Assembly: GCA_039934875.1 (NCBI GenBank)
Contig: JBDTLH010000044.1
Span: 1 to 12,197 of the forward strand
Source of the DNA: JBDTLH01 sp039934875
GTDB taxonomy: Bacteria > Acidobacteriota > Terriglobia > Terriglobales > Acidobacteriaceae
Length of the DNA stretch: 12,197 nucleotides
Direction of reading: 5' to 3'
Positions 6,564 to 12,197 of the stretch are shown here, piece by piece; the first letter of the stretch is position 1, and each line of letters starts with the position of its first letter. A program made the position numbers and the translations under genes. Under the pieces are notes generated by a model. It was given only the letters and a program-made list of their open reading frames with translations, had not been told where the DNA came from and did not search any database.

Positions 6564-7244
6564 CTAAAGTATGCCCGCGGAAGGCATAAGGACCAGTTCA
6601 TCGAGCGATGCTTCAGGCGGCAGCGTGACTGCCTGCAGGACCATCTGCGCGACCGTCTCGGGCCTCATCATTTTTTCGCGAGGGGCATTCGGCCAGAATT
6701 GTTGCCAGATCTCAGTGTCAGTGGCGCCCGGGAGCAGCGCCACCACGCGGATACCACGCGGCCGCAACTCTTCCCGCAATACGTTTGTGAATCCTAGAGC
6801 GCCATGTTTTGCCGCCGCATACGCCGACATGCCCACGAACGCGTGCTTCGCGGCGGGCGAGAGATTGTTCACGATTACCGAACCCCGCGGCATGATGGGC
6901 AGCGCATAGTGGGTGGTGAAAAATGTGCCATTTAGATTCAGATTGATCGCCTTGTGCCATGTCTCAAGGTCGAGCTTATCCACCTCGCTGAGGGAGTGGG
7001 CAGCGCCGGCATTGTTGATCAGAATGTCGAGCTTGCCGTTCTGGCGTTTAATCTCTCCGATCACGCCCTCAACTTCCGAAGGATTGCAGTGGTCGCAAGC
7101 CAGTGGAGTCGCCCCAATCTCATTGGCAGTACGCTCGAGAACAATCGCGTCGCGTCCTGTGATATAGATCTGCGCATCCGCGGCGGACAGCGCGGTGGCA
7201 ATAGCGCGCCCGATGCCGCGGCTGCCGCCGGTAACCAACGCCAC
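6564..7244 (-). CDS. Short-chain dehydrogenase/reductase (SDR), last gene of the pterin operon
   Basis: A classical SDR of about 226 residues. The cofactor motif TGGSRGIG is at residues 5-12, and Arg31 after the second strand suggests NADP(H). NNAGA is at about 77-81 and the conserved Asn is Asn101. The catalytic set is Ser129, Tyr142 (AYAAAKHG) and Lys146. The frame contains no ATG, GTG or TTG between a stop at 7296-7298 and the GTG at 7242-7244. That GTG falls inside the LAGKVALVTGG segment with which SDRs usually start. A CTG at 7256 or 7280 would give the usual N-terminus, and the CTG at 7280 overlaps the folE stop as CTGA. The substrate is not determined by the motifs. Its position behind PTPS and GTP cyclohydrolase genes makes a sepiapterin-reductase-like or other pterin reduction plausible. 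A FabG-like ketoreductase is the alternative. Confidence 0.85.
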   Translation of the reverse strand: MALVTGGSRGIGRAIATALSAADAQIYITGRDAIVLERTANEIGATPLACDHCNPSEVEGVIGEIKRQNGKLDILINNAGAAHSLSEVDKLDLETWHKAINLNLNGTFFTTHYALPIMPRGSVIVNNLSPAAKHAFVGMSAYAAAKHGALGFTNVLREELRPRGIRVVALLPGATDTEIWQQFWPNAPREKMMRPETVAQMVLQAVTLPPEASLDELVLMPSAGIL

Positions 7245-7276
7245 CTTGCCTGCCAGTGCGCGCGTGTCTTCCGGTA

Positions 7277-7900
7277 TCAGAGCGAGCTCCCATTCTTATA
7301 GCGGACCAGCGAGAGAAACTCCTCCCGGGTGCGTTGATTATCGCGAAACTCGCCGAGCATCGCCGAAGTCACCGTAGAAGAGTGCTGTTTCTCGACTCCG
7401 CGCATCATCATGCAGAGGTGGCGGGCTTCAACGATCACGCCGACTCCCGCGGGGGCGATGGCGCGTTGGATGGCTTCAGCGATTTCGGTGGTGAGGCGCT
7501 CCTGTACTTGCAGGCGCCGGGCGAAGATATCCACCAGGCGCGGAAATTTGCTGAGACCGATCACCTTGCCGTTGGGAATGTAGGCGATGTGGACCTTGCC
7601 AATGAAAGGCAACATGTGGTGTTCGCACAGAGAATACATTTCAATGTCTTTGACGATGACCATTTCGTCGTAAGTTACGTCGAACATCGCACCGCGGAGG
7701 ATTGCATCGGGGTCCTCGGTATATCCCTTGGTAAGGAACTCGACCGCGTGGGCCATACGCTCGGGAGTGCGCTTTAACCCGTCCCGCTCTGGGTCCTCGC
7801 CGATGCGCACCAGCAATTCGCGGTAGAGGTCTTCGAGGGAGGCCTCGGTAATGGTGGGGGCAACTTGCATCACGGATGCAAGGCCGGCGGTCGTTTTCAT
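7277..7900 (-). CDS. folE: GTP cyclohydrolase I (FolE type)
   Basis: A 207-residue type I GTP cyclohydrolase, which converts GTP to 7,8-dihydroneopterin triphosphate and formate. This is the entry step for folate, tetrahydrobiopterin and 7-deazaguanine pathways. The helix KRTPERMAHAVEFLTKGY is typical. The zinc ligands are Cys92 and His95 in SLCEHHMLPF and Cys163 in EARHLCMMMRG. Their spacing (3 and 68 residues) equals that of the E. coli enzyme. The catalytic His161 sits two residues before Cys163. IGLSKFPRLVDIFARRLQVQERLT and QHSSTVTSAMLGEFR complete the family pattern. The ATG at 7898-7900 overlaps the stop of the upstream PTPS-like gene as ATGA and has AGAGG 5 bases upstream, which suggests translational coupling. 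Because two PTPS-like genes precede it, this copy probably feeds a pterin or deazaguanine branch. A separate folate folE cannot be excluded elsewhere in the genome. Confidence 0.95.
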   Translation of the reverse strand: MKTTAGLASVMQVAPTITEASLEDLYRELLVRIGEDPERDGLKRTPERMAHAVEFLTKGYTEDPDAILRGAMFDVTYDEMVIVKDIEMYSLCEHHMLPFIGKVHIAYIPNGKVIGLSKFPRLVDIFARRLQVQERLTTEIAEAIQRAIAPAGVGVIVEARHLCMMMRGVEKQHSSTVTSAMLGEFRDNQRTREEFLSLVRYKNGSSL

Positions 7901-8319
7901 TGGAACCTCTTCCCTGCTCTGTGATACTCAAATGCGTTATGGCTGGTCTCTTCCACGCGCACCCGTTCCAACTTTGCGTCCGAGAAGTTGTGCTCAACCT
8001 GATCAAAGATGCGTCTGCACAGCGCTTCGGTAGTGGGAATTTGGTTACGGAAAAATTCATCCTGGTTTAGATTGCTTTCGTGAAAGCGCTCAATGAGCTT
8101 GGATTGCATAAAGCCGTCCAGGTCGGCCAAATTACAGACCATCCCGGTAACGGGATCAACTTCACCGCTCAGAGTTATCTCCACCGTGTAATTGTGCCCA
8201 TGTCCGTGCGGGTTATTGCATTTGCCATAACAATCGCGGTTTTCTTCGTCGCTTAACTCGGGGTTGTGCAGGCGATGGGAGGCGGAGAAGCGATAGCGCC
8301 GGTTGAGGTGCACATTCAT
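7897..8319 (-). CDS. Diverged 6-pyruvoyl-tetrahydropterin synthase/QueD-family paralog (A)
   Basis: A 140-residue PTPS-fold protein, clearly a paralog of the gene just upstream. Both share FSASH, a GKC motif, GHGHNY, GEVDP-x-TG and IPTTE/MPTTE. The zinc ligands His15, His40 and His42 and the nucleophile Cys34 are present, as is the C-terminal Glu (Glu124 in VRVEET). The Asp-His pair that helps catalysis in the family, FDHRHLN in the neighbour, reads FHESNLN here: Asp becomes His80 and His becomes Glu81. The Asp after the GMV strand (MDL in the neighbour) is Asn63. It should therefore fold and bind zinc and perhaps pterin. It may lack standard activity, catalyse a variant reaction or pair with its neighbour. 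The ATG at 8317-8319 overlaps the upstream stop as ATGA and is preceded by GGAGAG at 8 bases. A 37-residue upstream extension lies inside the neighbour and is not family-like. Confidence 0.88.
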   Translation of the reverse strand: MNVHLNRRYRFSASHRLHNPELSDEENRDCYGKCNNPHGHGHNYTVEITLSGEVDPVTGMVCNLADLDGFMQSKLIERFHESNLNQDEFFRNQIPTTEALCRRIFDQVEHNFSDAKLERVRVEETSHNAFEYHRAGKRFQ

Positions 8320-8741
8320 GCGCCGGGCTCTCCGTAGTAGTCGGCGAACAGATCGGTATTCTCGAAGATGCGGACGCGATAGAGTTTCGCCGTGCCCTGC
8401 TGGTTGATATGGGGCGCGAGCCGCCGCCATGCTACTACCGCCAGATTCTCAGTGGTAGGCATCAGCACCGCAAATTCGGCCACTTCCTTGTTGAGATGGC
8501 GATGGTCAAAAGGCGCAATCACCTCGTGGTTCAATATCTCTTTCAGTTGCTTGAGGTCCATCACAAATCCCGTTCTGGGATCAACTTCTCCCGCGACGGT
8601 GACCTCGACGACGTAGTTATGGCCATGCCCATTGAGGTTGCTACACTTGCCGAAGACGCGGCGGTTCTCTTCCTCAGACCAATTTGGATTGTGATAAAAG
8701 TGCGAGGCCGAAAATTCGGCTCGCCGTGACATCAAAACCAT
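8316..8741 (-). CDS. 6-pyruvoyl-tetrahydropterin synthase / 6-carboxytetrahydropterin synthase family protein (B)
   Basis: A 141-residue enzyme of the PTPS/QueD family, first gene of the pterin operon. All catalytic features are visible: zinc ligands His14, His39 and His41 (FSASH and NGHGHNY), nucleophile Cys33 in FGKCSN, the Asp79-His80 dyad in FDHRHLN, PTTEN at about 95-99 and Glu127 in VRIFENT. Family members act on dihydroneopterin triphosphate, the product of the GTP cyclohydrolase two genes downstream. The product is either 6-pyruvoyl-tetrahydropterin (biopterin route) or 6-carboxy-tetrahydropterin (queuosine route). The motif set alone does not decide between them. The start is the ATG at 8739-8741, with GAGGAG 4 bases upstream. 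A second ATG three codons on is possible. The gene is divergent from the TlpA-like gene across a 76-base gap. No queC, queE or queF is in view. Confidence 0.92.
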   Translation of the reverse strand: MVLMSRRAEFSASHFYHNPNWSEEENRRVFGKCSNLNGHGHNYVVEVTVAGEVDPRTGFVMDLKQLKEILNHEVIAPFDHRHLNKEVAEFAVLMPTTENLAVVAWRRLAPHINQQGTAKLYRVRIFENTDLFADYYGEPGA

Positions 8742-8752
8742 TTATCTCCTCA

Positions 8753-8768
8753 GAGTCGCGGAGTCGCG
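8753..8768. repeat. Tandem 8-base repeat in the PTPS/TlpA divergent promoter region
   Basis: GAGTCGCG occurs twice back to back (8753-8760 and 8761-8768), starting 12 bases before the PTPS-like B start on the leftward strand. A related ACTCGCG follows at about 8784-8790 in the opposite orientation. It may be a regulator site for the pterin operon, or simple duplication. It overlaps the upstream edge of the operon's ribosome-binding region. Confidence 0.3.
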
Positions 8769-8806
8769 AAGCCCAAGTCTCGCACTCGCGAATTCCCCGC
8801 TGCCTT

Positions 8807-8812
8807 TATTAT
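8807..8812 (+). promoter_or_regulatory. Candidate -10 hexamer for a leaderless tlpA-like transcript
   Basis: TATTAT matches the -10 consensus at 5 of 6 positions and lies 5 bases before the GTG start. Transcription would begin at or within the start codon, giving a leaderless message. This fits the lack of any Shine-Dalgarno sequence. No convincing -35 element is visible. Confidence 0.3.
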
Positions 8813-8817
8813 AGTTT

Positions 8818-9315
8818 GTGGCCCTGCTACGTTTATCTGTTCTGACTATCATCGCGTTCGTGCTGTCTGGCTGCGACCGCGGATCTCACCCCGAGCAAAT
8901 CGGCAAGCTAGCGCCGGATTTCACAGTAACTGATTCCGGCCACGCCATTTCGTTACATGATTACCGGGGAAAGGTCGTAGTGCTCAACTTCTGGGCAACG
9001 TGGTGTCCTCCTTGTGTTGAGGAAATGCCGTCGTTGATGAAGATGCAGAGTGAGCTTGGAAAGGAGGTCACAGTGCTGGCGGTGAGCACGGACGAGAGCG
9101 GGCCTGCGTATCAGCAGTTTCTCTCCGACCGCCACATCCGGCTGCTCACTGTCCGGGACCCCTCGCAGAAGAGCAACCAGGCATATGGAACGGCGAAGTT
9201 TCCTGAGACGTACATAATCGATAAGTACGGCATAATCCGCAGAAAGTTCATTGGCGCGGTGATCTGGACGAAGCCGGAGATCGAAAAATACTTGATGGAG
9301 CTTGCGGCGGAGTAG
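8818..9315 (+). CDS. TlpA-like thioredoxin-fold lipoprotein (thiol-disulfide oxidoreductase)
   Basis: A 165-residue exported thioredoxin-like protein. Residues 1-18 form a signal peptide ending in the lipobox LSGC, so Cys19 would be lipidated and the protein anchored in the membrane facing the periplasm. The redox domain opens with GKLAPDFTVTD and carries the active-site WCPPC (Cys63 and Cys66) after VVVLNFWAT. The conserved cis-proline is in KFPETYIID. This is the TlpA/ResA/AhpC-TSA pattern. Such proteins usually reduce specific periplasmic disulfides, for example in cytochrome c maturation, but no partner gene is adjacent. The start is GTG at 8818, chosen because the signal peptide begins there; no Shine-Dalgarno is present. 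recQ follows after 42 bases on the same strand and may be co-transcribed, though no functional link is evident. Confidence 0.9.
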   Translation: MALLRLSVLTIIAFVLSGCDRGSHPEQIGKLAPDFTVTDSGHAISLHDYRGKVVVLNFWATWCPPCVEEMPSLMKMQSELGKEVTVLAVSTDESGPAYQQFLSDRHIRLLTVRDPSQKSNQAYGTAKFPETYIIDKYGIIRRKFIGAVIWTKPEIEKYLMELAAE

Positions 9316-9357
9316 CTTCGAGTACAACTCAATGGCGGTTTTCACAATCTTTAGCGC

Positions 9358-11097
9358 GTGGCATTCGCAAAGAGCATCAGCAGGAAAAAGGCCCCGAACT
9401 CAGTAGATTGGCGCAGACTGCGGGACCAGGCCCGGCGGCGCTTCGGCATTGAGCAGATTCGCCCGCAGCAGCGCGAGATCATGGAAGCGGCGCTGGCAGG
9501 ACACAGCGTACTCGGCATCCTGCCGACCGGCGCGGGCAAGAGCCTGTGCTTCCAGCTTCCTTCGCTGCTGTTGCCGCATCCGGTAGTAGTCGTCTCTCCT
9601 CTGATCGCGCTGATGCAGGACCAGCAGGCGCACGCTGAAGATGCCAGCCTGACGGCCGCGCGCATCGATTCGACGCTTCTGGCGGCGGAGAGGAAATCGG
9701 CAGCCGCACAGGTTGAATCAGGCGAAGCAAACCTTATCTACGCAACCCCGGAGCAACTGGAGAAGCCGGAATTCCGTAAGCAACTCCGCAAAGCCGGCGT
9801 TTCCCTGCTGGTGGTGGATGAAGCCCACTGCATCTCGCAATGGGGACATGATTTTCGTCCCGCCTATCTCAGCTTGAAAAATGCGATCCGCGATCTCGGC
9901 GGCCCTCCCGTAATGGCGCTCACCGCGACCGCGACCCATGAAGTCGTCAACGATATTCTCGAACAGCTCGGCCTTGCCCGCGCGCTGATCGTGAATGACA
10001 GCATCGAGCGCGAGAACCTTTTTTTCGAGGTGCTGCACACTTCCACGGCTGAAAAGAAGCAGGCGCAATTGCTGGAGAAAATTGAGCAGGCGAACGGCTG
10101 CGGCATCGTATATTGCGCGACTGTCCGGGCCGCCAATGAGCTGTATGAGTGGCTGCGGGAGCAGGGAGTCCAAGCCGGGCACTACCACGGCCGCTTGCCG
10201 AAGAAGGAACGCGCCCAGGCGCTCGATGATTTTATGGAAAACAGGTTCCGCGTGGTGGTGGCAACCAAGGCATTTGGGCTTGGGATTGATAAGCCGGACG
10301 TCCGCTATGTAGCCCACTATCAATTTCCTGATTCGCTGGAGAGCTACTATCAGGAGGCGGGGCGCGCGGGACGCGACGGCAAGCCAGCGCGTTGCACGTT
10401 GCTCTATCGCACGGCGGACAAGCGGGTGCAGACGTATTTTATGCTGGGGAAGTACCCTCCGGCGGCTGAGGCGGCGAACCTATTTGCCATCTTGCAAAAA
10501 CGATCCGAGCTAGGCGGCTGCGCGCCAGTGAATTTGACTGAAGTGGCAGCCGCCTCAGGGGTGGGCGAGAAGCGCGCGAAGGTAATCGCGAATATGCTGG
10601 TCGGGGCGGAGCTGGCGACGCGAGCAAGAGGCGGATTGCGGATCCGCAAAAATGCTGGCGAGGCGGAAGTCCTGCCTGCGCTGCATGAATTCGAGCGGCT
10701 GGCAAACGGCGACCGCGAGCGCCTGGATCAGATGATCGCCTATGCCCAGAGCGCTCTCTGCCGGGTGCGCCTGCTCAAGCGATATTTTGGAGAAACAGCG
10801 GATAGCGATTGCGGCAACTGCGACAATTGCCTGCGCAAGAGCTCGCAGCCGGAGATCACGGCTCCAGCGCGCGATCCGCATACGGTTTCGATTCAGACCG
10901 CAACCGTGGACTTGCAGACCACTGCGCCGGAAGCGTTACCGCTTCGCGCTCCGAAGATTCATCAAGGAGATCAAGTGCGGCACCGCAAATTCGGAGTGGG
11001 CGAGGTGATATCGGCGGAGACGGATTCGGTCGAGATCGAATTTGTAAGCGTCGGCAAAAAGTTGGTGAAGCCGAGGTTCGTGCGCAAGCTCGCTTAG
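9358..11097 (+). CDS. recQ: ATP-dependent DNA helicase RecQ with Tudor-like C-terminal domain
   Basis: A 579-residue RecQ-family 3'-5' helicase for recombination and repair. Visible motifs in order are RPQQREIM (motif 0), Walker A LPTGAGKS (about 55-62), SPLIALMQDQ, DEAHCISQWGHDFRP (DEAH at 154-157 plus the RecQ aromatic-rich loop), ALTATAT, IVYCAT, ATKAFGLGIDKPDVR and QEAGRAGRDG. The RecQ zinc site is complete (Cys468, Cys485, Cys488, Cys491) and a winged-helix-like region surrounds it. The arrangement departs from the standard family form because no HRDC domain follows. After a linker of about 40 residues, residues 533-579 (GDQVRHRKFGVGEVIS and onward) resemble the Tudor/SH3-like tail of PcrA/UvrD helicases. 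The start is GTG at 9358; an in-frame stop at 9352-9354 excludes anything upstream. The last codon interlocks with the convergent copper ATPase stop. Confidence 0.93.
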   Translation: MAFAKSISRKKAPNSVDWRRLRDQARRRFGIEQIRPQQREIMEAALAGHSVLGILPTGAGKSLCFQLPSLLLPHPVVVVSPLIALMQDQQAHAEDASLTAARIDSTLLAAERKSAAAQVESGEANLIYATPEQLEKPEFRKQLRKAGVSLLVVDEAHCISQWGHDFRPAYLSLKNAIRDLGGPPVMALTATATHEVVNDILEQLGLARALIVNDSIERENLFFEVLHTSTAEKKQAQLLEKIEQANGCGIVYCATVRAANELYEWLREQGVQAGHYHGRLPKKERAQALDDFMENRFRVVVATKAFGLGIDKPDVRYVAHYQFPDSLESYYQEAGRAGRDGKPARCTLLYRTADKRVQTYFMLGKYPPAAEAANLFAILQKRSELGGCAPVNLTEVAAASGVGEKRAKVIANMLVGAELATRARGGLRIRKNAGEAEVLPALHEFERLANGDRERLDQMIAYAQSALCRVRLLKRYFGETADSDCGNCDNCLRKSSQPEITAPARDPHTVSIQTATVDLQTTAPEALPLRAPKIHQGDQVRHRKFGVGEVISAETDSVEIEFVSVGKKLVKPRFVRKLA

Positions 11098-12197
11098 AGC
11101 TTCACATTGCGCAGGCGCAGCGCATTCGCGATCACCGACACCGAACTCAAACTCATTGCGGCGGCGGCGATCATCGGGCTCAAGAGTATTCCGAAGAAAG
11201 GATAGAGGATACCGGCCGCGATGGGCACTCCGAGCGCGTTATAGACGAATGCAAAGAAGAGGTTCTGCTTGATGTTGCGCAGCACCGCCTGGCTGAGACG
11301 GCGAGCGCGCAGGATTCCGCGCAGCTCGCCCTTTATCAAAGTGACGTTGCCGCTTTCCATGGCGACATCGGTGCCGCTGCCCATGGCGATGCCGATGTCC
11401 GCTTGCGCCAGCGCGGGAGCATCGTTGATTCCGTCTCCCGCCATGGCGACGACGGCATGTTTGCGGGCGTCGCGAACAATCTCCAGCTTGCGCTCGGGCG
11501 AGACCTCGGCTGCGAAATCCGTTATGCCCAATTGCTTCGCCAAGGCCGATGCGGTGGCGCGATTGTCGCCGGTAATCATCTTGATGCGCACCCCCTCGCC
11601 GGCAAGCGCTCGCAATGATTCTGAGACATTGGCCTTCACCGGATCAGCGATGCTAATCGATCCGGCGAGCCGGTCATTGGCGGCGACGAAGACGACAGTG
11701 CGTCCCAGGCTGCGCTCTTGCGCGGCTATGGCCTCCGATTCCGCCAAGCCCTCTATTTGGAAAGAGGAGAGCCACTCGGCGGTTCCGATTCTGAGAAAAT
11801 GCGCATTGAATTCCGCCTGGATTCCATTACCGGTAAAGCTTTCGAAGGAGACGACAGGAAAGGGATTTATCCCGCGCTCACGGGCGGCGCGAAGGATCGC
11901 CGCCGCCAGCGGGTGCTCGCTGTTTTGTTCGAGCGAAACCGCGACTGCCATCAGGTCGTGCTCGCTGTATCCCGCAGCGGGATGCACTGCGACCACCGAC
12001 GGCTTGCCTTCGGTCAAAGTGCCGGTTTTGTCAATCAGAAGCACGGTGACGGCCGCCATGCGCTCAAGCGCCTCGGCGTTGCGAAACAGGACGCCGGCAT
12101 GCGCGCCGCGTCCGGTGCCGACCATTACCGCCATCGGTGTAGCCAGCCCCAGGGCACAGGGACACGCGATGATGAGCACGGCGACGGCGTTTACGAC
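11094..12197 (-). CDS. copA: Cu(+)-transporting P-type ATPase, C-terminal part (5'-truncated by window)
   Basis: The frame stays open to the window edge, so the N-terminal metal-binding domain, first helices and actuator domain lie outside. The visible part has the transmembrane CPC metal site (ACPCALGLATP), the phosphorylation motif DKTGTLTEG, the P1B-type SEHPLA motif, GTAEW and DPVK. It also has MITGDN, GDGINDAPALAQADIGIAMG and two C-terminal helices. These helices hold YN (FVYNALGVP) and M-S-x-S-S (AAMSLSSVSV), the set expected of Cu(+) exporters (P1B-1). The protein moves Cu(+) out of the cytoplasm at the expense of ATP. The stop TAA (11094-11096) overlaps the recQ stop on the other strand. 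No copper chaperone or CueR/CsoR regulator is in view, though one could lie just beyond the window. Silver transport is a possible alternative. Confidence 0.93.
   Translation of the reverse strand, partial: VVNAVAVLIIACPCALGLATPMAVMVGTGRGAHAGVLFRNAEALERMAAVTVLLIDKTGTLTEGKPSVVAVHPAAGYSEHDLMAVAVSLEQNSEHPLAAAILRAARERGINPFPVVSFESFTGNGIQAEFNAHFLRIGTAEWLSSFQIEGLAESEAIAAQERSLGRTVVFVAANDRLAGSISIADPVKANVSESLRALAGEGVRIKMITGDNRATASALAKQLGITDFAAEVSPERKLEIVRDARKHAVVAMAGDGINDAPALAQADIGIAMGSGTDVAMESGNVTLIKGELRGILRARRLSQAVLRNIKQNLFFAFVYNALGVPIAAGILYPFFGILLSPMIAAAAMSLSSVSVIANALRLRNVKL

Noticed and set aside
8320..8430. 37-residue N-terminal extension of PTPS paralog A
   Set aside because: It overlaps the end of paralog B, is Arg-rich and unlike the family. 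The ATGA junction with a ribosome-binding site marks the real start.
9718..10323. 201-residue open frame on the minus strand inside recQ
   Set aside because: It is antisense to an intact helicase core and has no recognisable motifs; a typical GC-rich shadow frame.
10809..11618. 269-residue plus-strand open frame across the recQ/copA junction
   Set aside because: It is out of frame with recQ and antisense to the P-type ATPase. Its His/Arg/Gly-rich composition is that of a shadow frame.
1..12197. Mobile element, CRISPR array, tRNA or rRNA
   Set aside because: I looked for transposase or integrase motifs, terminal repeats, regular spacer-repeat arrays and tRNA-like folds or rRNA words, and found none.

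Overview
The window looks like chromosomal DNA of an Acidobacteriota bacterium, probably class Terriglobia. This is inferred from gene style, not from a marker gene: a cytosolic winged-helix regulator with a TolB/adenylate-cyclase-like C-terminal domain, a specialised UpxY-type NusG paralog, a glycosyltransferase-39-like membrane protein, moderately high GC and frequent GTG/TTG starts. I see no insertion sequence, phage gene, CRISPR array, tRNA or rRNA.

Layout. (1) 2-841 (+) is the C-terminal end of a polytopic glycosyltransferase-like membrane protein. (2) 902-3663 is a regulatory block: a LuxR-type regulator with a degenerate receiver (-), a 468-base AT-rich intergenic region, a winged-helix/TolB-like regulator (+) and a NusG/UpxY-like antiterminator (+). 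(3) 3812-4585 (+) is a RES-family NAD+ phosphorylase-type toxin with no visible antitoxin. (4) 4866-5735 (-) is truB, divergent from a rhomboid protease at 5799-6476 (+). (5) 6564-8741 (-) is a tightly packed four-gene pterin operon, in transcription order PTPS-like B, PTPS-like A, folE, SDR. The first three genes are joined by 4-base ATGA overlaps. (6) 8818-9315 (+) is a TlpA-like lipoprotein thioredoxin, followed by recQ at 9358-11097 (+) with a Tudor-like C-terminal tail. (7) 11094-12197 (-) is the C-terminal part of a Cu(+)-transporting P-type ATPase. Its stop codon interlocks with that of recQ.

The most notable unit is the pterin operon. GTP cyclohydrolase I makes dihydroneopterin triphosphate and a canonical PTPS/QueD-like enzyme acts on that product. 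A second PTPS paralog keeps the zinc histidines and the catalytic cysteine but has replaced the Asp-His dyad with His-Glu. The terminal SDR could supply a sepiapterin-reductase-like step. Together this suggests a tetrahydrobiopterin-like pterin pathway with a diverged second PTPS subunit. Supply of the queuosine precursor is the alternative.

The regulatory block also deserves attention. It combines a probably phosphorylation-independent response regulator with an UpxY-like antiterminator that has no polysaccharide operon downstream inside the window. All functional calls rest on motifs read by eye; no database search was made.
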